In this document: piece after piece, positions 7,178-13,501 of the stretch
Numbering within the stretch: the first letter of the stretch is position 1
Layout of the letters: every line of letters starts with the position of its first letter
Source: Chloroflexota bacterium
GTDB taxonomy: Bacteria > Chloroflexota > Anaerolineae > Anaerolineales > UBA11858
Reading direction: 5' to 3'
Assembly: GCA_030666985.1 (NCBI GenBank)
Contig: DAOUWT010000021.1
Coordinates: 1-17,380, forward strand
Length of the DNA: 17,380 nucleotides
Made by a program: the position numbers and the translations under genes
Notes under the pieces: generated by a model
The model's input: only the letters and a program-made list of their open reading frames with translations
Told to the model about the DNA's origin: nothing
Databases searched by the model: none

Positions 7178-7210
7178 AGACCCCAGGGGTTTTCTCGCTC
7201 CCTGGGGTCT
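7178..7210. repeat. Inverted repeat (hairpin) between malG-like and GH38 genes
   Basis: AGACCCCAGGG (7178-7188) pairs perfectly with CCCTGGGGTCT (7200-7210) around an 11-nt loop. On the plus strand it is followed by GTTTTG. On the operon strand it is followed by TAAACAATCG, which is not a strong T-run. It could lower read-through into GH38 or protect the transporter mRNA. Its arm is related to the hairpin at 1355-1391. Confidence 0.6.
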
Positions 7211-7305
7211 GTTTTGTATCTTCGATCCCTGATGTTCAAACCGTTTTTGTATGGGTTCTGGGTAAGCGTCAGGGGATCACTTGTCCGCGTTCTTGGATGG
7301 ATGGT

Positions 7306-8205
7306 TTATCCTTTAACACCGCCGGCCGTCAGACCCTCCTCCAGGAAGCGTTCCAAAGCCAGGAAGAGCGTAACCACCGGGATGGTCATGATCGTCGAAG
7401 CAGCCATCACTACGTGAGGCCGCGGGCTAGGATCGTTGAAGATGGTGTTGATTTTGATCGGCATGGTAAACATGCTATGGTCGTTGAGGAACACCAGGGC
7501 ATACAGGAATTCGTTCCAGGCGATCATAAAAGTATAGATGCTGACTGAAACCAACGCAGGTATGGCTAATGGCAGAGTGACTCGCCAGATGACTTCTAAG
7601 CGGCTGCAGCCGTCGATTAGGGCGGCTTGTTCAATCTCGTCAGGGATGGTGCGGAAGTAGTTGGTCAACATGTAGAGTGCCACTGGGAGGGTTTGAGCTA
7701 GGTAGGTGAATATCAGTACTCCCAGGTTGTCTTGCACATTGAAACCGATGCGATCTCCCATTTGCGCCAGCATCGCAAACAACGGAATGATCAACAATAC
7801 TCCAGGAAAGAGATAAACCATCAAGATACCGTTGAGCATGAAGTTTTTGCCGCGAAAACGGAGACGAGCGATGGCATACGCACCAAAGGTGGCCAGGATT
7901 ACTGCAATCAAAGCAGTGGGAATGGAAATCTTGAGCGTGTTGAGAATATTGGTGATAAAGTTCTGGTAACTTGGATGGCTGGGATCAAACAGCTCCTTGT
8001 AGGCATCTAACCGCAAAGCGCCCGGAATGTAGACCGGTTCCCTGCCAGCAATTTCAACTCGGGTTTTGAACGAAGAACTTATCATCCAATAGAAGGGGAA
8101 TAATATGCTGGTCAGAAAAAACGTCAGCGTGAGGGCGAAGACAATCCGCGGCCATGTGATCCAATCAGTCAGATGCTCGATGATATTTTTGCTTTGTGTA
8201 TCCAT
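7306..8205 (-). CDS. ABC sugar transporter permease, MalG/CarB type
   Basis: This 299-residue inner-membrane protein has six hydrophobic segments (roughly residues 20-42, 90-112, 122-148, 158-182, 208-230 and 265-285). The cytoplasmic EAA loop 'EQAALIDGCSRLEVIWRVTLPL' (192-213), with its conserved Gly and Pro, docks the transport ATPase. It is one half of the channel of a carbohydrate-uptake (CUT1) importer and pairs with the permease encoded just upstream. The start at 8205 is preceded by GAGGAG 7 nt away. This site overlaps the stop of the partner permease, leaving only 3 nt between the genes, so translation is coupled. No ATPase gene is nearby, so a shared one must serve it. A mannoside substrate is inferred from the downstream enzymes. 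Confidence 0.93.
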   Translation of the reverse strand: MDTQSKNIIEHLTDWITWPRIVFALTLTFFLTSILFPFYWMISSSFKTRVEIAGREPVYIPGALRLDAYKELFDPSHPSYQNFITNILNTLKISIPTALIAVILATFGAYAIARLRFRGKNFMLNGILMVYLFPGVLLIIPLFAMLAQMGDRIGFNVQDNLGVLIFTYLAQTLPVALYMLTNYFRTIPDEIEQAALIDGCSRLEVIWRVTLPLAIPALVSVSIYTFMIAWNEFLYALVFLNDHSMFTMPIKINTIFNDPSPRPHVVMAASTIMTIPVVTLFLALERFLEEGLTAGGVKG

Positions 8206-8208
8206 GAT

Positions 8209-9156
8209 TTACTCCTCGGTACTCTTCATCACTGTACTGACGTAAATGCCCATGAAAATGAGCACGATAATCAGCAAGATCATGGCGGTGGCTGATCCGC
8301 GACCAAAGTCGAACAACCGGAAACTGAATTCGTAGGTTAGAACTGGAAGCACTTTCGTGCCGAAGCCTCCACCAGTGAGCAGGAAGATATCGTCGAATTT
8401 ATTGAAGGTCCACAGTAACCGTAACAGGAAGATGGCGCCCAGCACATAGCGCAATTCAGGGATTGTGATGTTGATGAATTTTTGCCAGGTGTTAGCTCCA
8501 TCTACATCTGCTGCTTCGTACATGGTATTGTCCACGGCTTGCAATCGGGCCAGGATCATCAGCATGGCAAAGGGGAAATAGCGCCAGGCTTCGAAAATGA
8601 TTACCAGTACAAGTGCCAGACCCCGGGTAGCTAAATATGCCTGAGGTAGATCGATGAGGTTCAAGCGCATTAATATATCGTTTATCACGCCTGATGGACG
8701 GGGGTCTAAAATCCAACGCCACACGAAGGCTATGCTGACAATGGGAGCTACATAGGGGAATAAAAAGATAGCACGCGTCAACCCGCGGGCGCGGAAAGGG
8801 CGATTGAGCAATAATGCAGCGATAAGCCCAACTATTATGGTCAGGATAGTGGATGCGAAGGAATAAACGATACTGGTGACCGCGGCCCCCCAACTTTGCA
8901 TCCCCTGGAATTTGAAAGCAAAATCTTCGAAGACTTTGCGGTAATTGTCCAGTCCAACGAATGGGGCGTGGAATACATCGTTCAGGTTGTGAAGCCCAAT
9001 GTCATGAAAGCTGACCCAAACGCTGAAAATGGCTGGGAAGATCACCAACCCCAAGGTTATTAACGCGGTTGGACAAATCAGCATCCATGCCAGACGAGTT
9101 TCGCGGGCTTCTACTGAGTTCCATCGTCGGCGTATGGTTTGTGTAGATATGGTCAT
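8209..9156 (-). CDS. ABC sugar transporter permease, MalF/UgpA type
   Basis: A 315-residue protein when started at ATG 9156, which has GAGGG 5 nt upstream. The frame opens 32 codons earlier, but that extension is not permease-like. Six membrane segments follow a basic N-terminus that includes 'TRLAWMLICPTALITLGLVIFP' at 20-41. The 'GLDNYRKVF' stretch (68-76) and the EAA loop 'MYEAADVDGANTWQKFINITIP' (212-233) are standard for CUT1 permeases. With the MalG-type partner it forms the membrane channel for the lipoprotein-delivered sugar. Its position after the binding-protein gene, with a 205-nt gap holding a strong hairpin, is typical where the binding protein is made in excess. Confidence 0.93.
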   Translation of the reverse strand: MTISTQTIRRRWNSVEARETRLAWMLICPTALITLGLVIFPAIFSVWVSFHDIGLHNLNDVFHAPFVGLDNYRKVFEDFAFKFQGMQSWGAAVTSIVYSFASTILTIIVGLIAALLLNRPFRARGLTRAIFLFPYVAPIVSIAFVWRWILDPRPSGVINDILMRLNLIDLPQAYLATRGLALVLVIIFEAWRYFPFAMLMILARLQAVDNTMYEAADVDGANTWQKFINITIPELRYVLGAIFLLRLLWTFNKFDDIFLLTGGGFGTKVLPVLTYEFSFRLFDFGRGSATAMILLIIVLIFMGIYVSTVMKSTEE

Positions 9157-9315
9157 ATTGCCCTCTTTCACTATAACGAATGAGAAAGTTGAAATAAAGC
9201 CGGGCTGTCGTTGCTTTTCTAATTCGTTGTGCGGTGTCGTGCAGCCCTGCACGGTGTAGTGTTCGGTAAGGTCATCGCAAGTGTCTACAGCTTGAGCAGT
9301 TACCTGAAATCAGTA

Positions 9316-9347
9316 AATGGGGACGCAGTCGGAACTGCGTCCCCATT
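9316..9347 (-). terminator. Strong hairpin after the binding-protein gene (attenuator or mRNA stabiliser)
   Basis: AATGGGGACGCAGT (9316-9329) and ACTGCGTCCCCATT (9334-9347) form a perfect 14-bp stem with a 4-nt loop, 14 nt past the binding-protein stop. No T-run follows on the operon strand, so full termination is doubtful. Such stems between a binding-protein and a permease gene often protect the upstream mRNA and reduce permease expression. Confidence 0.6.
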
Positions 9348-9361
9348 ACTAAACTATCGAG

Positions 9362-10825
9362 TTACTCTTGGCGGTCAGCCAGCAGCATCTCGACTTGCTC
9401 TTGCAGCCACTCAGCCGCGGTTTCAGGCGTCATAGTGCCTTCCAGTGCAATATTGCTGATGGCCTGCGGGATGAACAGGCGGCCTTCGATGTCGCCGACC
9501 ACAGCACGCTCGGTGGCGTCGTAGTCGGGGCGGAAGAGCCAGCGCTGCATCGTATCGAAACCGCCGGCGATCTGCCCAAGGGTCTCATCCGAGTAGTTCG
9601 CAAAGTACGGGCTGAGGGTCGACCAGCCATCGACTGCGCTCTCCAACACGGGAACCTTGCCGAAGGGAGCCAGCGATAGCACGTCAATGTAGTTCTGCCC
9701 GGTCAGGAAGTACTTGACAACTTCCTGTGCCATGGGGTCGGCGCCCTGCATGATGCCCAGGGTGACCAACTGGCCGTAAGAAGCAGCTCCGTTGGGGCCT
9801 TCCATCATGGAGGCGAAACCGGTCACGCCTGGCAGGTCCTCTATAAGGATTTCAACCGAACCGCCGCCTTCCATACCGGAGCCGTCAACCAGGTCGTCCA
9901 TTATGTAGGTGCTGTAGAACAACATGCCGGACTGGTCAAGCTCGTAGGACTCACGGGCGCCGCGCCAGTACTGTGGGCCAGGCATTGCGCAACGCTGAAG
10001 ATCGGTGTAGAACTTCAGGGCTGCGATCATCTCTGGCGTGTTCATGGTCACATTGCCGGCCTCGTCGAAGGGCCAGGCGTTGTTCGATATAGCCACTTGC
10101 TCGAATACCTGGTGCGGGTAGTTCTGCCCAGGATCCGTACCGAGCGTGAGGGCGTATAGCATATTGCCTGTGCCGGGGAGGGCATCACAAGCTGCGTTGA
10201 TGTCGTCCCAGGAAAGAGGTGCGTCAAGACCGGCCTCAGCGAATATATCGCCACGGTACCAGATGGCCTGGATCCAGCCGTCAAAGGGAACAGCCGCGTA
10301 CTGGCCGGTAGCGGGATCAACAACCATGGCCAACGGGCCAGCGCGGAAGTCATCCTCGCCGATGCTGGCGATTGTGGCAACCGCGGCGTCCTCATCTAGG
10401 ATGCCATCAGCGGCAAAAGTAGACACGCGCTCGATGCCCATGCGGACGATATCGGGCAGGCGGTTAGCGGCCTGTGCGGTCGCAATGCGCTGCGCGATGC
10501 CGGCTTCTTCGATGGGGATGATGCGCAGGTCAATTTCTGGGTGTTCTGCCATGAAGGCCGCGGCGATCGCATCGTAAACGTTTACGCGATCTTCCTCGTT
10601 GTCGGTGGTCCAGAACTCGATGACGGTTTTCTCTATGGCTCCGGCAGGTACTTCAACTTCAACTTCAACTTCAACCTCTTTGATAACTTCAACTTCTTTA
10701 ACAACTTCGACTTCCTTCTCGACCTCAACCTCAACGGTTTTGATTACCTCAATCGTTTCGGGGGTGCATGCAGAAAGTAGGCCAAGTGCAAAGATAAACA
10801 ATATAAACAAGCTTAGTTTTTTCAC
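9362..10825 (-). CDS. Sugar-binding lipoprotein of ABC transporter (CUT1 family)
   Basis: The 487-residue precursor has a lipoprotein signal, with Lys2-Lys3, a hydrophobic core and the lipobox 'LSAC', so Cys20 is the lipidated residue. Residues about 25-60 are an unusual low-complexity tether of Val-Glu and Lys-Glu-Val repeats, followed by the mature fold beginning 'TVIEFWTTDNEEDRVNVYDAI'. 'WYRGDIFAEAGLDAPLSWDDINAACDAL' and 'GQLVTLGIMQGADPMAQEVVKYFLTG' are typical of the MalE/UgpB type of extracellular binding proteins. It captures the sugar outside the membrane and hands it to the two permeases encoded next. Translation starts at GTG 10825, with AAGGAG 6 nt upstream. Val-Glu-rich tethers of this kind are frequent in Chloroflexota binding proteins, to my knowledge. 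The exact ligand cannot be told; a mannoside is inferred. Confidence 0.93.
   Translation of the reverse strand: MKKLSLFILFIFALGLLSACTPETIEVIKTVEVEVEKEVEVVKEVEVIKEVEVEVEVEVPAGAIEKTVIEFWTTDNEEDRVNVYDAIAAAFMAEHPEIDLRIIPIEEAGIAQRIATAQAANRLPDIVRMGIERVSTFAADGILDEDAAVATIASIGEDDFRAGPLAMVVDPATGQYAAVPFDGWIQAIWYRGDIFAEAGLDAPLSWDDINAACDALPGTGNMLYALTLGTDPGQNYPHQVFEQVAISNNAWPFDEAGNVTMNTPEMIAALKFYTDLQRCAMPGPQYWRGARESYELDQSGMLFYSTYIMDDLVDGSGMEGGGSVEILIEDLPGVTGFASMMEGPNGAASYGQLVTLGIMQGADPMAQEVVKYFLTGQNYIDVLSLAPFGKVPVLESAVDGWSTLSPYFANYSDETLGQIAGGFDTMQRWLFRPDYDATERAVVGDIEGRLFIPQAISNIALEGTMTPETAAEWLQEQVEMLLADRQE
10573..10586. promoter_or_regulatory. Possible auxiliary LacI-family operator inside binding-protein gene
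   Basis: CGTAAACGTTTACG is a perfect 14-bp palindrome with the same AAACGTTT core as the two operators upstream of lacI, though the flanks differ. It lies about 240 bp into the binding-protein coding sequence. It could be a minor operator or a chance palindrome in the codons for Val-Asn-Val-Tyr. Confidence 0.25.
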
Positions 10826-10835
10826 CTTATACTCC

Positions 10836-10872
10836 TTAGTTACTAAATACTGAATACTGAATACTGAATAAT
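10836..10872. repeat. TACTGAA tandem stutter between lacI and binding-protein gene
   Basis: Three copies of TACTGAA plus degenerate ends fill most of the 69-nt gap just upstream of the AAGGAG ribosome site. The period is 7 bp. It is AT-rich and close to the start codon, so copy-number change could affect expression. Confidence 0.55.
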
Positions 10873-10894
10873 ATAATGGTAAACATCTTTAAAT

Positions 10895-11929
10895 TTATGA
10901 GTATGCATCACCTCCTTTGCTGAGCTTGCTAGATTCCCGAATGATTAGTTCGGGCTTTAATAAAACTTGGTCATTTTCTAAAGGGGTGTTATTAACAGTT
11001 TGAAGGAGCATTCTACAGATTTGCCGTCCAATTTCATAAATGGGTTGGCGAACGGTGGTTAGGGGTGGGTGAGCATGAGTAGCTAATGGCACATCATCAA
11101 AGCCGGTTATGGCTATATCTTCTCCAATTTCATACCCCAATTCTCGGGTAGCTTTCATGGTACCCAGTGCCATGAGGTCATTACTGGCAATAATGGCGGT
11201 AACATCATTATATTTTGTCAGAATTTTGAGCCCTAGTTTATAGCCACTGCTTTCAGTGAGTTCGCCGCAGAATATTAAGTCAGTATCAACGGGAATGTTG
11301 TTTGCTAATAGGGCCTGTTTATACCCCGTCAGACGGTGATGGGCAAATTGCAGTTGTTTTGGGGCACTAATATAGGCCAGTTTTTTGTGTCCTAAATCGA
11401 TGAGGTGTTGTGTGATTTGATAAATGCCAGATTGACTGTCTACGTCCAAATAGGGGTAATTTGCGTTTGTGTCTGAGCGGCCAAAGGCTACAAAGGGAAA
11501 ATTTTCTTTTATTAAATAACGTATGCGTTGGTCATCCTGCCGAGTGCGAACAATCAGTAAGCCATCAACGCGTTGTTCGCTGACCATGCGCTGGTATATT
11601 TTCATTTCCCCACTTCCCGCCGCTCTGGTTGAAACAAGTAAATCATAGTCTTGTTCGGCGGCTTCGTTGCCGATCCCTGTTAACAATTCGGTGAAATAAG
11701 GGTCGGAGAAACGCGGCCCGTGAGTGGGAATAATGAAGCCAATAGTGTCAGTTTGTTGTTTCTGGAGGCGGCGGGCAATAACGTTTGGACGATACCCCAT
11801 TTCTTGGGCGGTTTTTTTGACATGTTCTTGTGTGCTTTTGGCTATATCTGAATAGCCCCCCAAAGCCCGCGAGACAGTGGCCACTGATATCCCTAATTTA
11901 TTTGCTATATCCTGCTGTGTTATAGCCAT
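10895..11929 (-). CDS. LacI-family transcriptional repressor of the mannoside operon
   Basis: A 344-residue regulator. Residues 3-25 ('ITQQDIANKLGISVATVSRAL') are the LacI helix-turn-helix and 'YRPNVIARRLQKQ' (46-58) is the hinge, with Leu55 placed to enter a central CpG step. From 'DTIGFIIPTHGPRFSDPYFTELL' to the end is a periplasmic-binding-protein-like sensor domain ending in the usual 'TTVRQPIYEIGRQ' region. It should bind a sugar and release the operator. It is the first gene of the operon, and two CTAAAACGTTTTAG palindromes with a central CG lie 28 and 59 bp before its start, so autoregulation and control of the whole cluster are likely. The ATG has no clear ribosome site. The gene appears more AT-rich than the GH38 gene, which may point to a separate origin. 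Confidence 0.92.
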   Translation of the reverse strand: MAITQQDIANKLGISVATVSRALGGYSDIAKSTQEHVKKTAQEMGYRPNVIARRLQKQQTDTIGFIIPTHGPRFSDPYFTELLTGIGNEAAEQDYDLLVSTRAAGSGEMKIYQRMVSEQRVDGLLIVRTRQDDQRIRYLIKENFPFVAFGRSDTNANYPYLDVDSQSGIYQITQHLIDLGHKKLAYISAPKQLQFAHHRLTGYKQALLANNIPVDTDLIFCGELTESSGYKLGLKILTKYNDVTAIIASNDLMALGTMKATRELGYEIGEDIAITGFDDVPLATHAHPPLTTVRQPIYEIGRQICRMLLQTVNNTPLENDQVLLKPELIIRESSKLSKGGDAYS

Positions 11930-11956
11930 AGTGAGTGATAGGGTGGTAAATTGTTC

Positions 11957-11970
11957 CTAAAACGTTTTAG
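11957..11970. promoter_or_regulatory. LacI-family operator O1 (proximal)
   Basis: CTAAAACGTTTTAG is a perfect 14-bp palindrome with the central CG of LacI-family sites. It starts about 3 nt after the predicted transcription start of the lacI operon. It is identical to the site at 11988-12001. Confidence 0.85.
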
Positions 11971-11979
11971 ATACTTCTC

Positions 11980-12008
11980 ATTATCACCTAAAACGTTTTA
12001 GATGTCAA
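11980..12008 (-). promoter_or_regulatory. Promoter of the lacI-mannoside operon
   Basis: On the minus strand TTGACA (12008-12003) and GATAAT (11985-11980) are separated by exactly 17 nt, one mismatch from the sigma-70 consensus. Transcription would begin near 11973. One operator fills the spacer and the other lies at the start site, so repressor binding would block the polymerase directly. Confidence 0.8.
11988..12001. promoter_or_regulatory. LacI-family operator O2 (promoter spacer)
   Basis: This is a second copy of CTAAAACGTTTTAG, centred 31 bp from the first, which is about three helical turns, so both sites face the same side of the DNA. It lies entirely between the -35 and -10 elements. 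Confidence 0.85.
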
Positions 12009-12115
12009 GAGATTCATGAAATTTTCAAGATGAATTTTATTCCTAGTGCATAAACTGCCTAGAAGTTTGCCAATTTCTCGATATAATACATTGGCTTTAC
12101 TCAACATACGTAATT

Positions 12116-12237
12116 CAGTACTTACGCGGTTACCCCAAAAGTGGGGTAGAAGGCCAATCGTATTGGACATAATGTCCTTTGCTGACCCGCAAACGCCCAA
12201 CGCGGTTGGGTTACTACCCTGAACCGCGTAAGTACTG
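12116..12237. mobile_element. MITE-like element with 16-bp terminal inverted repeats
   Basis: The ends CAGTACTTACGCGGTT (12116-12131) and its exact reverse complement (12222-12237) bound a 122-bp element with no coding capacity. Inside are hairpins at 12132-12147 (ACCCC/GGGGT), 12154-12166 (CCAAT/ATTGG), 12165-12177 (GGACAT/ATGTCC) and 12196-12210 (CCCAA/TTGGG). This is the structure of a non-autonomous transposon moved in trans. No convincing target-site duplication is seen; the flanks read GTAATT and GTGATT. It lies 29 nt before the aldo/keto reductase start. Confidence 0.8.
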
Positions 12238-12266
12238 GTGATTGAATAGATTAGAGGAGATACAAC

Positions 12267-13403
12267 ATGCAATACCGTAAATTTGGACAGCTAGATTGGG
12301 AATGCTCAGCCCTGGGCTTTGGCTGCATGCGTTTTCCGACCATAGACGACGACTCTTCCAAGATCGAAGAAACGGAATCCGCCAACATGCTTCATTACGC
12401 CATTGACCACGGCGTGAACTATATCGACACGGCCTATCCCTATCATCAGGGGCAGAGCGAACCCTTTGTGGGACGTGTCCTCAAGGGCGGATACCGCGAG
12501 AAAGTCAAACTCGCTACCAAGCTCCCTTGCTGGAAAGTGGAAAAAGAAGCTGATTTCGACCGCTTCCTTAATGAACAACTTGAGAGACTCCAAACCGAGC
12601 AGATTGACTTTTACCTGCTCCACGCCCTAAACAAAAAAAACTGGGATAAAGTTCATGGCCTCAATGTCCTCCCTTGGGCCGAAAGAGCTATTGCCGATGG
12701 GCGCATCGCCCACATTGGCTTTTCCTTCCACGATGATTACCCCGTTTTTGAAGAGATCATTGATGCCTATGACAAATGGGATTTTTGCCAAATTCAATAC
12801 AACTACATGGACACAGACGTGCAGGCCGGACGCAAAGGCTTGCACTACGCTGCATCCAAGGGGCTGGCGGTGGTGGTCATGGAACCTATTCGGGGCGGAC
12901 GCTTGGTCAATCCCCCCGACTCGATCCAGGCCCTGTGGGATGCGGCTCCCGTCCAGCGCACCCCAGCGGATTGGGCTTTGCAGTGGGTTTGGGATCAGCC
13001 TGAGGTCTCGCTTCTGTTGAGCGGAATGAGCGAAATGAGCCACGTCACAGAGAATGTTGCCAGTGCAGATGTTTCTGGCGTGGGCACCATGCCAGAGGCA
13101 GAATTAGCCCTGATTCAAAAAGTGCGGGAAAAATACCAAGACCTTATAGCAATCCCCTGCACCCAATGCGAGTATTGCCTCCCCTGCCCCGAAGGCGTGA
13201 ATATCCCCCGTGTTTTTGATGTTTATAACGACGGCATCATGTACGACAAGATTGAGCAAGCAAAGTTTAGCTACAACAATTTTATACCAAAGGAAGAACG
13301 CGCCAATCTCTGCGCAGCCTGCCGCGAATGTGAGGAAAAATGCCCCCAAGATATTCTCATCAGCGACTGGATGCCGAAGGTTCATGAGGCTTTGGCGGAG
13401 TAG
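12267..13403 (+). CDS. Aldo/keto reductase with C-terminal 4Fe-4S ferredoxin domain
   Basis: The 378-residue protein joins an NAD(P)H-dependent aldo/keto reductase barrel (about residues 1-280) to a ferredoxin-type tail. The barrel carries the expected catalytic residues: Asp54 and Tyr57-Tyr59 in 'YIDTAYPY', Lys85 in 'ATKLP' and His119 in 'YLLHAL'. The tail has two cysteine sets, C298-x2-C301-x2-C304-x2-C307-Pro and C349-x2-C352-x2-C355-x3-C359-Pro, enough for two 4Fe-4S clusters. Such fused proteins (COG1453 type) are common in anaerobes, and their physiological substrates are mostly unknown. The start is well supported by AGAGGAGA 6 nt upstream. It is the only plus-strand gene here and diverges from the lacI operon. 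Any link to mannoside metabolism is untested. Confidence 0.92.
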   Translation: MQYRKFGQLDWECSALGFGCMRFPTIDDDSSKIEETESANMLHYAIDHGVNYIDTAYPYHQGQSEPFVGRVLKGGYREKVKLATKLPCWKVEKEADFDRFLNEQLERLQTEQIDFYLLHALNKKNWDKVHGLNVLPWAERAIADGRIAHIGFSFHDDYPVFEEIIDAYDKWDFCQIQYNYMDTDVQAGRKGLHYAASKGLAVVVMEPIRGGRLVNPPDSIQALWDAAPVQRTPADWALQWVWDQPEVSLLLSGMSEMSHVTENVASADVSGVGTMPEAELALIQKVREKYQDLIAIPCTQCEYCLPCPEGVNIPRVFDVYNDGIMYDKIEQAKFSYNNFIPKEERANLCAACRECEEKCPQDILISDWMPKVHEALAE

Positions 13404-13414
13404 GTTGGGGATTG

Positions 13415-13429
13415 GATATTAGATATTGG
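13415..13429. repeat. 15-bp repeat word shared with GH38 interior
   Basis: GATATTAGATATTGG is the exact reverse complement of 5314-5328 inside the GH38 gene. It belongs to a small GATATT/GATTGG stutter just after the aldo/keto reductase stop codon. Confidence 0.5.
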
Positions 13430-13434
13430 TTTCA

Positions 13435-13473
13435 AGGTGCGCTGCACTCCTGCTTTTGGAGTGCGTTGCACCT
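13435..13473. terminator. Hairpin between convergent genes (possible terminator)
   Basis: AGGTGCGCTGCACTCC (13435-13450) pairs with GGAGTGCGTTGCACCT (13458-13473) around a 7-nt loop, with one mismatch and two wobble pairs. It lies 31 nt past the aldo/keto reductase stop and 28 nt before the end of the opposite gene. There is no clean T-run on either side, so it may act through structure or with Rho. Confidence 0.55.
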
Positions 13474-13501
13474 GAAGCAAAAAGATTTATGCCGTCATAT
13501 C

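Larger units (their letters stand above)
11930..12266. other. 337-nt gene-free divergent region
   Basis: This gap between lacI and the aldo/keto reductase holds the two operators, the leftward promoter, a possible rightward TATAAT box at 12082-12087 without a good -35, and the 122-bp inverted-repeat element at 12116-12237. The part from 12009 to 12081 shows nothing recognisable. A leftward open frame through 11988-12272 has no homology I recognise and crosses the promoter, so I do not call it a gene. Confidence 0.7.

Noticed and set aside
7233..7250. Possible further LacI operator (CAAACCGTTTTTG)
   Set aside because: It is not palindromic enough and lacks the AAACGTTT core.
9157..9252. 32-codon N-terminal extension of the MalF-type permease
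   Set aside because: GAGGG lies 5 nt before ATG 9156, and the extension is not like any permease start.
11988..12272. 94-codon minus-strand open frame in the divergent region
   Set aside because: It crosses the MITE, the promoter and an operator, and it has no recognisable domain.
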